Shown: piece after piece, positions 1 to 5,962 of the stretch
Layout of the letters: every line of letters starts with the position of its first letter
How positions within the stretch are numbered: position 1 is the stretch's first letter
Assembly (NCBI GenBank): GCA_913054055.1
Contig: CAJXIT010000207.1
Location: 1-6,364 of the forward strand
Source: an uncultured Thalassolituus sp.
Lineage (GTDB): Bacteria; Pseudomonadota; Gammaproteobacteria; Pseudomonadales; Oceanobacteraceae
Direction of reading: 5' to 3'
Length of the DNA stretch: 6,364 nucleotides
Made by a program: the position numbers and the translations under genes
Notes under the pieces: model-generated
Database searches by the model: none
What the model was told of the DNA's origin: nothing
Seen by the model: only the letters and a program-made list of their open reading frames with translations

Positions 1-682
1 GGCCTGAGATAATGTAATTTTCACCGCAGCGCCCATGGATAAACGCTTGAATATGGGCTTTAGCCACATCCTCAACATAACAAAATGATTTGGAACCCGG
101 TGGAATCCCAGGTAAGTGATCGTTGTAAATGCTATCAAATAAACGAATCCAGTTTTGCTCATCATAAGCGCCAACTATGGACGCTGGATTGAGAATAACC
201 GCATCCAGCCCTTTACGTATGTGCTCACGAATCACTTCTTCTGCTAAATACTTGGTTCGATAATAGGCGATTGGGCTGTCTATTCCACGCATCTCACTGA
301 ATTCATCCACTTCACCATCATGGAACCCATAAACCGAAATTGAACTAGTATGGATAAAACGAATAGCCTGTTTTTCCATGGCCACTTTCACCATATTCTT
401 GGTGCCGGTTACATTGGTTTGGTATTGGCGCCTGTGCTGTGGGCTCCAAGTGGTGGTGTCGGCTGCCAAGTGGAAAATGGCATCCACAGAATGGGGGACG
501 GCATGGCGCAAGCTTTGGATGTTCTGCACTTGGCCCTGTTTCCAATCAATGCCTTCTACCGGGTAATCAAGAGTTTTGCGCATGTCTCGGCACAGAGCTG
601 TTATGTGCCAGTTCTGTGCTGCGAGCTGCTTAACCACATGCTTCCCTAGAAACCCTGTGGCACCGGTTATAAATGCATGCAT
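1..682 (-). CDS. NAD(P)-dependent epimerase/dehydratase, extended SDR family (3' end outside window)
   Basis: The reading frame is open from an ATG at 682-680 to the left edge, giving 227 residues without the C-terminus. An N-terminal Rossmann nucleotide-binding motif TGATGFLG is at residues 6-13. The HLAA segment at 71-74, typical of extended SDRs, follows. The catalytic residues appear as Ser in HTSSISVYG (about 113-114) and the Tyr-x3-Lys pair Y140/K144 in YYRTKYLAEE. NPASIVGAYD at 165-174 and YVEDVAKAH at 202-210 are also family-typical. The family covers sugar-nucleotide epimerases, dihydroflavonol reductase-like enzymes and 3-beta-HSD-like enzymes. The substrate cannot be named from this fragment; it reads closest to the dihydroflavonol-4-reductase-like branch. 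The enzyme should be cytosolic. No strong Shine-Dalgarno precedes the ATG. A second ATG at 678-676 is out of frame, and the start fits the usual few residues before the glycine-rich loop. The gene is divergent from cmoA. Confidence 0.9.
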   Translation of the reverse strand, partial: MHAFITGATGFLGKHVVKQLAAQNWHITALCRDMRKTLDYPVEGIDWKQGQVQNIQSLRHAVPHSVDAIFHLAADTTTWSPQHRRQYQTNVTGTKNMVKVAMEKQAIRFIHTSSISVYGFHDGEVDEFSEMRGIDSPIAYYRTKYLAEEVIREHIRKGLDAVILNPASIVGAYDEQNWIRLFDSIYNDHLPGIPPGSKSFCYVEDVAKAHIQAFIHGRCGENYIISG

Positions 683-707
683 AGACACGTTTATTGAAAG
701 AGTGATG

Positions 708-741
708 CTAGAGAGTACCCCCCATTCGGGGCAGACTCTAG
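708..741. repeat. Interrupted inverted repeat (hairpin) in the SDR/cmoA intergenic region
   Basis: The outer arms CTAGAG (708-713) and CTCTAG (736-741) enclose the inner arms CCCC (718-721) and GGGG (728-731). The two stems are separated by a symmetrical 4x4 internal loop and capped by six bases. No T-run follows on either strand, so it does not look like an intrinsic terminator. It lies 26 bp upstream of the SDR start codon, so it would fall in that gene's leader RNA if transcription begins further upstream. It could equally be a DNA site. The function is unknown. Confidence 0.45.
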
Positions 742-832
742 GGTTATATGGGTCAAATTTAGACTGGTAATGTCCCGTTTAAACCGTATTTAAATTCATA
801 GGAAGGGTGGCTAATTTTGGCCTGTTTTCAGG

Positions 833-841
833 TGTTATACT
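833..841 (+). promoter_or_regulatory. Candidate extended -10 promoter element for cmoAB
   Basis: TGTTATACT combines an extended TG-n element with the -10 hexamer TATACT. No good -35 hexamer is found 16-18 bp upstream, so it would depend on the extended -10. Transcription would begin near 848, leaving a leader of roughly 90 nt before cmoA. This is a pattern match only. Confidence 0.35.
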
Positions 842-939
842 CAATCAAGTTAATTAGGGTGAAAGCTTGGGCAGGATTGAGTAAAATGCGCCTCCCACAT
901 AGCTTGTGGCAGTCAATCTACAAGGTGATCGAGTACATA

Positions 940-1662
940 ATGGGCCGCGATAATATTTATTCACAAGACCATGAAGCATTAGAGGCCTTTGCTTTTGATG
1001 ATGCTGTGGCTCGTGTTTTCCCAGACATGATCAAGCGTTCTGTGCCTGGCTATACCATGATCATCCCCATGATTGGGGTGATCACCGATCAATATGCTCA
1101 AGCAAATACACATTTGTATGACCTAGGGTGTTCCCTAGGGGCGTCTTTGTTAGCCATGCGCCACGGGGTAAATGTGGATGGTTGCAAAATTATCGGCATT
1201 GATAATGCCGAAGCCATGTTAAAGCGCTGTCAAAGCTATGTGGATATCGATGACGCCACTGTGCCTGTGGAATTGCATAAAGGGGATGTGACAGAGTTTG
1301 AATATAACAACGCGTCTGTTGTCACACTGAACTTTACCCTGCAATTTATTCCTCTTGAAAAACGCCAAGCTTTAATTCAAAAACTTTATGATGGGCTGCA
1401 ACCGGGCGGTGCTTTGATTTTATCTGAGAAAATTTGCTTTGATGAACCCGAGCAAACCTTGCAACAAGAGTTGCACTGGGATTTTAAACGGGCAAATGGT
1501 TACAGTGATCTAGAGGTGAGTCAAAAGCGCAGTGCCTTAGAAAATGTATTGGTGCCAGAATCGGCTCAAGCTCATATTGAGCGTTTAAAATCGGTTGGTT
1601 TTTCTCAAGCCTGCACTTGGTATCAGTGCTTTAATTTTACTTCTTTTATTGCTGTTAAATAA
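940..1662 (+). CDS. cmoA: Carboxy-S-adenosyl-L-methionine synthase CmoA
   Basis: This 240-residue protein closely follows the E. coli CmoA pattern. It has RDNIYSQDHE at the N-terminus, FDDAVARVFPDMIKRSVPGY at about 19-38, the class I methyltransferase motif I YDLGCSLGA at 60-68, IIGIDNAEAM at 84-93, LNFTLQF at 130-136 and DFKRANGYSDLEVSQKRS at 181-198. CmoA converts SAM and prephenate to carboxy-SAM (Cx-SAM), the donor for 5-carboxymethoxyuridine at tRNA wobble position 34. It is cytosolic. The frame is open back to a TTG at 817, but the ATG at 940 starts exactly where family members do and has AAGGTGA about 11 nt upstream. One base separates its stop from the cmoB start, so the two are co-transcribed. 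The motif I codons form a 7-bp hairpin (1122-1139). Confidence 0.96.
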   Translation: MGRDNIYSQDHEALEAFAFDDAVARVFPDMIKRSVPGYTMIIPMIGVITDQYAQANTHLYDLGCSLGASLLAMRHGVNVDGCKIIGIDNAEAMLKRCQSYVDIDDATVPVELHKGDVTEFEYNNASVVTLNFTLQFIPLEKRQALIQKLYDGLQPGGALILSEKICFDEPEQTLQQELHWDFKRANGYSDLEVSQKRSALENVLVPESAQAHIERLKSVGFSQACTWYQCFNFTSFIAVK

Positions 1663-1663
1663 T

Positions 1664-2683
1664 ATGTCTGCACCTTTTTCTGAGAATTGGTTTTTAGAAT
1701 TCTATGATGACCTCATTGAATTTATGAAAGATCCAGAGTTTAACTTTACAAAGTGGGGTGAACTTTTACATGATCAATTACATGAGTTTTATGTGGCTAA
1801 TCCCCATGGGGATATGGTGCGATGGAAACATGCATTTGATTTATTACCGCAAGTGGCAAACCCAAGTTACGACATTAATAGCAGTGCCATTACGTTTTCA
1901 TCCGATAATTTAACCGCGCAAGATAATGAAAACCTATTAGCGGGTTTACAAGGCTTAATTCCTTGGCGCAAAGGCCCATTTCAATTCTTTGATACAAACA
2001 TTGAAACCGAGTGGCGCAGTGATTGGAAGTGGGATCGAATTGAAGAGCATTTAGCTCCCATGCATGGCCGTACCGTATTAGATGTTGGGTGTGGCAGCGG
2101 TTATCACATGTGGCGCATGTTAGGTGCGGGTGCTAAGCGAGTGATAGGAGTGGACCCAAGTAAATTGTTTTTCTGGCAGTTTGAGGCGGCTAAAAAGTAT
2201 GTGACAGCGGCGACACAAGACAGCGTTCCTGTGCATTTATTACCGTTTAAGTTAGAAGATGTACCAAGCAAGTTAAGTGCGTTTGATACCGTATTCAGTA
2301 TGGGGGTGTTGTATCATCGTCGTTCACCATTGGATCATTTAACTGAGTTGCAACAGGCTTTACGTCCTGGTGGTGAAGTGGTGTTAGAAACCTTAGTCAT
2401 TGAAGGAGAAGAAGGGCAAGTGCTGGTGCCGGATGATCGCTATGCCATGATGCGTAATGTATGATTTTTACCCAGTGCCAAAACCTTATGCCAGTGGATG
2501 CGCCGATTAGGCTTTAAAAATGTGAGAATAGTTGAGCAAAACTATACTTCTTTGGAAGAGCAAAAAGCATCAGATTGGATGAAGTTTAATTCGTTAAAAG
2601 ACTTTCTTGATCCGCAGGATCCGAGCAAAACCGTAGAAGGGTTACCAGCCCCATTGCGGGCGACCATCATTGCAAATAAATAA
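1664..2683 (+). pseudogene. cmoB: tRNA U34 carboxymethyltransferase CmoB, interrupted by an in-frame TGA
   Basis: The first 266 codons encode a clear CmoB. They include PWRKGPF (100-106), TEWRSDWKWDR (115-125), motif I DVGCGSGYHMWRM (140-152), VIGVDPSKLF (160-169), FDTVFSMGVLYHRRSPLDHL (207-226) and VLVPDDRYAMMRNV (253-266). TGA at 2462-2464 then stands where E. coli CmoB has Tyr (RNVYFIPSA). The same frame continues as FLPSAKTLCQW and on through EEQKASDW and FLDPQDPSKTVEGLPAPLRATIIANK to TAA at 2681-2683. Read through, the gene has 339 codons, close to the 323 of E. coli. From what I recall of the E. coli structure, K91, Y200 and R315 bind Cx-SAM. The first two correspond to K103 and Y217 here, and the third (R332) lies beyond the stop. 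The product normally transfers carboxymethyl from Cx-SAM to 5-hydroxyuridine-34. It starts 1 nt after cmoA without a visible Shine-Dalgarno, suggesting translational coupling. The TGA may be a real nonsense mutation, a sequence error, or readthrough. No other stop or frameshift is seen. Confidence 0.85.
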
Positions 2684-2706
2684 GCACTTTTTAGTCGCCT
2701 GATATG

Positions 2707-2722
2707 CGCCATTTTATGGGCG
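2707..2722. other. Small hairpin between convergent cmoB and cytochrome genes
   Basis: CGCCAT (2707-2712) can pair with ATGGGCG (2716-2722) around a TTT loop, with one bulged G. It sits in the 49-bp gap between two convergent genes, where a bidirectional terminator would be expected. No T-run follows on either strand, so any termination function is weakly supported. Confidence 0.3.
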
Positions 2723-2732
2723 ATCAATACAT

Positions 2733-3500
2733 TCAGTAAGGTGGTGACGTCATTAATTGAATGACGTCATCCATTAATAAACTGTGTTGCAGTAATAGAT
2801 CCGAAAACTCTGTGTTGGGTCTGATCACAGTTGCGCCGCCATGGTCCATGCCAATGGCTTTTGAGTACAGCAAATCAGCTTGTTGATGATCAACTAGGAA
2901 GTCCATGGCTTGCTGACGGTTCAGTTCACTATGGTTGTTTACATAATATTCATAAAACCCCAAATCACCGGCAAAGGTTTGTTGATCCTCTCCAATGAAC
3001 ACGTGACAACCTGTGCATACCGGTTGAATGATGTCAGCCTCTAAATGACGATCAAAAAAACCATTAGCTTGACTTCTTGCTGTTTGAATCTGTGATTGCC
3101 AATTCCAGTATAGGGCTGAGTAGTACTCAAATTCTTCAAAATAAGACTGTTCCTTAGGGCTAGGCTGAGGGTGGCTAGCAGACATATTTAGGGTGGTGGT
3201 TTTTTCGGTTATTAATAATAGGTTAATAAGGTTTTCATTGGTCTGGTTTAGCTCAGAAGGCTGAAAACTTAACCCCGTATTTAAGGTGTCATTGGCATTA
3301 TGGCAAGCAATACACTGTTCTTGCACAATAGGCTCCACGTAACTGTGCCAATGATCAGCAATGGCACCGTCAACGCTTATAGACCGCGATTGAGTTTGGG
3401 CTGATGTTGAGCCAATTTTAACGGGTGGATCAGGCATTAAGCAGCCAGATAATGCAAAACTAATCAGCAATAGCCATATTTTTAAACCAGTATTTGCCAT
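2733..3500 (-). CDS. Putative diheme c-type cytochrome-like lipoprotein
   Basis: This is a 255-residue secreted protein. MANTGLKIWLLLISFALSGC forms a textbook lipoprotein signal with lipobox LSGC and C20 as the lipidated residue. The residue after it is Leu, not Asp, so sorting to the outer membrane is expected. Two CxxCH heme c attachment motifs are visible: CIACH at 63-67 within YVEPIVQEQCIACH, and CTGCH at 162-166 within LEADIIQPVCTGCH. The similar lead-ins suggest two related domains of about 90-100 residues. Met in LNMSASH (about 106) and in IGMDHGG (about 218) are possible distal heme ligands. The protein is probably a periplasm-facing electron carrier or heme-binding protein; its partner is unknown and I do not recognise a named family. 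The frame is open up to a TTG at 3548, but the ATG at 3500 gives a normal signal peptide. Neither start has a convincing Shine-Dalgarno. The stop is TGA at 2735-2733. The gene is convergent with cmoB. Confidence 0.8.
   Translation of the reverse strand: MANTGLKIWLLLISFALSGCLMPDPPVKIGSTSAQTQSRSISVDGAIADHWHSYVEPIVQEQCIACHNANDTLNTGLSFQPSELNQTNENLINLLLITEKTTTLNMSASHPQPSPKEQSYFEEFEYYSALYWNWQSQIQTARSQANGFFDRHLEADIIQPVCTGCHVFIGEDQQTFAGDLGFYEYYVNNHSELNRQQAMDFLVDHQQADLLYSKAIGMDHGGATVIRPNTEFSDLLLQHSLLMDDVIQLMTSPPY
2745..2769. repeat. Inverted repeat of paired TGACGTCA palindromes at the 3' end of the cytochrome gene
   Basis: TGACGTCAT (2745-2753) and ATGACGTCA (2761-2769) are perfect 9-bp inverted arms around a 7-bp spacer; one further T-A pair can extend the stem. 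Each arm contains the 8-bp palindrome TGACGTCA. The element lies within the last codons of the cytochrome gene, ending 10 bp before its TGA, and downstream of cmoB on the other strand. No T-run follows. It may be an mRNA 3' hairpin, a protein site, or chance. Confidence 0.5.
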
Positions 3501-3691
3501 GAAGTGGTGTCTGTTTAGTGTGTTTATTGTGTTTATTGAATCGGTCAAGATACTCAGGATGAGCGTTGGTTGGAATGTGATATTTAGCCAAGGCCATAAC
3601 CATTTGAAATAAGCGGATGATTCGTAGCGGCAATCACATTGGTAGGTGGCCGTTAAATCTCATAAGAAAGTCAGTGTAAATAACTTGATAA

Positions 3692-3709
3692 ATGAGGCCT
3701 AGGCCTCAT
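3692..3709. promoter_or_regulatory. Perfect 18-bp palindrome, candidate operator
   Basis: ATGAGGCCTAGGCCTCAT reads identically on both strands and lies 26 bp upstream of the -35 hexamer of the predicted promoter for the gene at 3827. Position and perfect dyad symmetry suit a dimeric activator or repressor site. As RNA it could fold as ATGAGGC/GCCTCAT with a CTAG loop, but no T-run follows. The cognate regulator is unknown. Confidence 0.5.
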
Positions 3710-3735
3710 GGTTACTGGATATCACGCAATTTAGT

Positions 3736-3764
3736 TTGGCCTTATTCTTTGCTTTTGTTATGCT
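3736..3764 (+). promoter_or_regulatory. Sigma70-type promoter for the outer-membrane protein gene
   Basis: The -35 hexamer TTGGCC (3736-3741) and the -10 hexamer TATGCT (3759-3764) are separated by exactly 17 bp. TG at 3756-3757 supplies an extended -10 element. Transcription would begin near 3771, leaving a leader of about 56 nt before the ATG at 3827. Confidence 0.65.
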
Positions 3765-3781
3765 CGGGAACGTTTGTCACG

Positions 3782-3808
3782 CTTGGTTCATGGGTTGAGC
3801 TAACCAAG
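3782..3808 (+). promoter_or_regulatory. Leader hairpin just upstream of the ribosome binding site
   Basis: CTTGGTT (3782-3788) is the exact reverse complement of AACCAAG (3802-3808). A second GGTT (3793-3796) could pair instead with the AACC of the right arm. The structure ends about 10 nt before the AGG of the Shine-Dalgarno (3818-3820), so it could influence message stability or initiation. Confidence 0.4.
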
Positions 3809-3826
3809 GCACTTAATAGGTAAATA

Positions 3827-4471
3827 ATGATGATCAAAAGCATATATAACAATCTACTGGCTGGTGTTATGTGTATGGCCAGTTCTGCAATGGTAATGGC
3901 AGATTACGACACCGTATTTTTTGACTTGGCTCAGGGTGATGCCATGAGTCAGATTCGCTTAGGTTTAGGTGAAACCCCTTCAGGTAAAGAAGGGGAGAAG
4001 GTCACTAGTATGTTTTATCTGGGATATTTTCAAAGCGATGACACTATTAAAACAGATGGCACTAACCTAGGTTCTGAAAAAGTTGAAATCATGACGTTAG
4101 GGGCTGGTGGATTCGGTTATTTAGATAATCCTCATAAAAATGGTGGGGCAGAATTCGATTTTGAACTATCCAATACAAAATTTGATGTGAGCGATTACGA
4201 TCGCACCGCCATTGGGTTTAACACTCAATTATTTATTCCAGTAGCAGCCGGACTACAAGCTAATTTAGGGTTCAATTTACGCCCATTCTTCTTAAGTACA
4301 GACTGGGATGATCAAGCGGATTTAGAAGTGGCTTATCAAGCAGGAATAGAATACGCATTTAATTGGGATGTGGCCTTGTACAGCCATTATCGCAAGTTGG
4401 ATATTCATACCGAAGACGCCACCACCACTTTTGCCGAAGACGTGGTTTTTGGTTTACGTGCCCGTTTTTAA
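3827..4471 (+). CDS. Predicted outer-membrane beta-barrel protein (YfaZ-like, uncharacterised)
   Basis: This is a 214-residue secreted protein. MMIKSIYNNLLAGVMCMASSAMVMA looks like a Sec signal peptide cleaved before D26. The mature part is built of alternating hydrophobic/polar stretches with many Gly, Tyr and Phe, for example FYLGYFQSD, VEIMTLGAGGFGYL, TAIGFNTQLFIPV, LQANLGFNLRPFFL, VAYQAGIEYAF and VALYSHYRKLDI. It ends in VVFGLRARF, a C-terminal phenylalanine strand typical of proteins inserted by BamA. Overall architecture resembles YfaZ-type small outer-membrane proteins, but I assign that family only tentatively and see no catalytic motif. The barrel may have about 8 strands, an estimate from length. 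The start ATG at 3827 has AGG 6 nt upstream; a second ATG follows immediately. The gene has its own predicted promoter and a nearby palindrome, so it is probably regulated separately from its neighbours. Confidence 0.75.
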   Translation: MMIKSIYNNLLAGVMCMASSAMVMADYDTVFFDLAQGDAMSQIRLGLGETPSGKEGEKVTSMFYLGYFQSDDTIKTDGTNLGSEKVEIMTLGAGGFGYLDNPHKNGGAEFDFELSNTKFDVSDYDRTAIGFNTQLFIPVAAGLQANLGFNLRPFFLSTDWDDQADLEVAYQAGIEYAFNWDVALYSHYRKLDIHTEDATTTFAEDVVFGLRARF

Positions 4472-4472
4472 A

Positions 4473-4501
4473 TTTAGAACTAAACTGAATTAAGATATAA
4501 A
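4473..4501 (+). promoter_or_regulatory. Candidate promoter for the class V aminotransferase
   Basis: TTTAGA (4473-4478) and TATAAA (4496-4501), 17 bp apart, could serve as -35 and -10. The -35 is a weak match. If used, the transcript starts around 4508 and includes the short hairpin at 4520-4536. The alternative is readthrough from the outer-membrane protein gene. Confidence 0.35.
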
Positions 4502-4519
4502 ACTAATACAGTAAAAAAT

Positions 4520-4536
4520 AGGGAACAATCCCTTTT
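4520..4536 (+). terminator. Short terminator-like hairpin directly before the aminotransferase ribosome binding site
   Basis: AGGGA (4520-4524) pairs with TCCCT (4529-4533) around ACAA, preceded by an A-run (4513-4518) and followed by TTT (4534-4536). The layout is that of an intrinsic terminator for the upstream gene, but the 5-bp stem and T-run of four (including the last stem base) are weak. The Shine-Dalgarno GGA starts at the next base, so the hairpin could also modulate expression of the downstream gene. Confidence 0.45.
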
Positions 4537-4545
4537 GGATAAACA

Positions 4546-5763
4546 GTGACTTCTCACAGTATGATTGCCCCACCAGCGGACTTGCCTTTAGACAGTATTT
4601 TACCCAATGAACCATTGTTGTTAATGGGCGCTGGGCCAGTACCTGTCTCACAAAAGGTCGCCATGGCCAATTCCGTGGTCATCAACCACCTTGGGGATAC
4701 CATGAGTCAAGTGATCGAACGGGTTCGATTAATGTCTCAGTATGTATTTCAAACTCAAAGCCCTCATGTGATTGGGGTTGCCGGTCCTGGCAGTGCTGCC
4801 ATGGAGATGGCCATTACCAACTTAGTGTGGCCTGGACGTAAAGTACTGAGTATTAATAATGGTTTTTTCAGTGCCCGTTTGGCCGAAATGGCGGAGCGTA
4901 ATGGTGGTGAAGTTACGCAATATAATTTGCCTGTGGGGCAAGCGGCAGATCCTTTAGAAGTCGAAAAATTATTTAAAAAAAATGACTTTGACGTGGTGAC
5001 AATTGTGCAAGGAGAAACCTCTTGCACGGTTTGGAATCGAGAGTTATCCAAAATCACAAAACTTGCCCGACAGTATGGTGTGCTATCTGTGGTGGATGCG
5101 GTATGTACTTTAAGCACCATGCCATTAGAGATGGATAATTGGCAAGTTGACGTGGTTATTACAGGTGGTCAAAAAGGTTTGGCATCCATACCGGGTGTTT
5201 CGTTGGTGGCATTTAGCGAACACGTTTGGCCTGTGATTACAGAGCGGACCGCGCCTATGCCTCATTGGTGTTTAGATGTGCGTTTAGCGCGTCAGTTTTG
5301 GGAAGAGAAAGGTTATCACTACACAGCCCCTGTAAGTGGTATTTTAGCGTTACATGAAGCACTGCGTCAGGTGTGTTTAGAAACATTGGAAAAGCGTTTT
5401 CAACGCCATCAAGTATGCAGTTTTGCTTTACAACAAGCCGTTGAAGGCATGGGGTTAAGTTTGTTTGTTGAGCCTCACAGCCGCTTGAACAGTGTAGTAG
5501 GCATTAATTTGCCAAAAGGTGTTGAGGCCAAGCAAGTTTTAACTTCTATGTCTGAACTGTATAAAGTAGAAATTTCGGGTTCATTTGGACTGCCTATTGT
5601 GCGCATTGGCCAAATGGGTGAGCAAAGCCGGGCGCATAATTTGTTTAGGACGTTACACGGGTTAGGCATGAGCATGAAATCGGCAGGCGCAAAAATTGAT
5701 TTACCTGCAGGTATGGCGGCATTGGAATCCGGGTTAGATCATGATGATAATTTAACCGCGTAA
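4546..5763 (+). CDS. Class V PLP-dependent aminotransferase, alanine-glyoxylate/serine-pyruvate type
   Basis: This 405-residue protein has the full set of fold-type I class V landmarks. They are the N-terminal GAGPVPVS at 28-35, GVAGPGSAAMEMAI at 77-90 (cofactor phosphate region), SVVDAVCTLSTMP at 181-193 with D184 placed to bind the pyridine nitrogen, ITGGQKGLASIPG at 205-217 with K210 as the likely Schiff-base lysine, GYHYTAPVSGILALHEAL at 257-273, and IVRIGQMG at 351-358 with R353 expected to bind the substrate carboxylate. The family moves an amino group from Ala, Ser or a related donor to glyoxylate or pyruvate. Members include pyridoxamine-pyruvate and ureidoglycine-glyoxylate aminotransferases, so the substrate is uncertain. 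It should be cytosolic. The start is GTG at 4546, preceded by GGA at 6-nt spacing; the first ATG (4561) has no site at proper distance. The 20-residue lead before the core looks normal. A strong terminator follows, so it is the last gene of its transcript. Confidence 0.9.
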   Translation: MTSHSMIAPPADLPLDSILPNEPLLLMGAGPVPVSQKVAMANSVVINHLGDTMSQVIERVRLMSQYVFQTQSPHVIGVAGPGSAAMEMAITNLVWPGRKVLSINNGFFSARLAEMAERNGGEVTQYNLPVGQAADPLEVEKLFKKNDFDVVTIVQGETSCTVWNRELSKITKLARQYGVLSVVDAVCTLSTMPLEMDNWQVDVVITGGQKGLASIPGVSLVAFSEHVWPVITERTAPMPHWCLDVRLARQFWEEKGYHYTAPVSGILALHEALRQVCLETLEKRFQRHQVCSFALQQAVEGMGLSLFVEPHSRLNSVVGINLPKGVEAKQVLTSMSELYKVEISGSFGLPIVRIGQMGEQSRAHNLFRTLHGLGMSMKSAGAKIDLPAGMAALESGLDHDDNLTA

Positions 5764-5831
5764 AAGCCTACCTATGGTGAGGTTACTCGGATAAAAATCG
5801 CAGTGTGATCGGGTCAGTAGAATATATTTAA

Positions 5832-5860
5832 AGCCAAGCATGTTTATGTTTGGTTTTTTT
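5832..5860 (+). terminator. Intrinsic transcription terminator of the aminotransferase gene
   Basis: A 10-bp stem (5832-5841 with 5846-5855, including two G-T wobbles) closes a GTTT loop and runs into seven consecutive T (5854-5860). It lies about 70 bp after the aminotransferase stop. This is a clear rho-independent terminator and separates that transcript from moaA. Confidence 0.88.
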
Positions 5861-5962
5861 ATGACTGAAAAATCTTATATCCATGCACGTATATTGTGCT
5901 TATTAGTGCATACTGAGCGATGAGTGTTCGATTCATTTTAGATCGTTTGAATTAAATGGTTT

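Larger units (their letters stand above)
3501..3826. other. Divergent intergenic region between lipoprotein and outer-membrane protein genes
   Basis: No convincing gene lies in these 326 bp; the longest ATG frames noticed are under 20 codons. Going rightwards it holds a tandem 9-bp repeat TGTTTATTG x2 (3521-3538), widely spaced inverted half-sites AATGTGAT (3574-3581) and ATCACATT (3633-3640), an 18-bp perfect palindrome (3692-3709), a sigma70-type promoter for the rightward gene (3736-3764), and a leader hairpin (3782-3808). No clear promoter for the leftward lipoprotein gene was recognised. Confidence 0.7.

Noticed and set aside
350..649. Open frames of 60-100 codons on the plus strand
   Set aside because: They lie opposite a clear minus-strand epimerase/dehydratase gene whose motifs are intact; the plus-strand peptides show no domain features.
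817..939. Upstream TTG extension of cmoA by 41 codons
   Set aside because: CmoA homologues start at the MGRDNIYS position, and a Shine-Dalgarno precedes the ATG at 940; the extension overlaps the candidate promoter and leader.
2462..2510. Selenocysteine insertion or a TGA=Trp genetic code at the cmoB stop
   Set aside because: No SECIS-like hairpin is visible just after the TGA, the position is Tyr in E. coli CmoB, and the neighbouring cytochrome gene appears to use TGA as its normal stop.
2498..2683. Separate 61-codon gene starting inside the cmoB tail
   Set aside because: It is the in-frame C-terminal part of CmoB and has no ribosome binding site at its ATG.
3501..3548. TTG start at 3548 for the diheme lipoprotein
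   Set aside because: It would put 16 extra residues before a standard 20-residue lipoprotein signal; the ATG at 3500 is more natural, although neither start has a good Shine-Dalgarno.
3574..3640. CRP-like site from AATGTGAT and ATCACATT
   Set aside because: The half-sites are 51 bp apart rather than the roughly 6 bp spacing of a CRP operator, so they do not make one site.
4764..5120. 118-codon minus-strand frame inside the aminotransferase
   Set aside because: It is antisense to a region with intact class V aminotransferase motifs and has no recognisable features.
5840..5923. 27-codon frame after the aminotransferase, possible leader peptide for moaA
   Set aside because: It begins inside the terminator stem, lacks a ribosome binding site, and has no run of regulatory codons.
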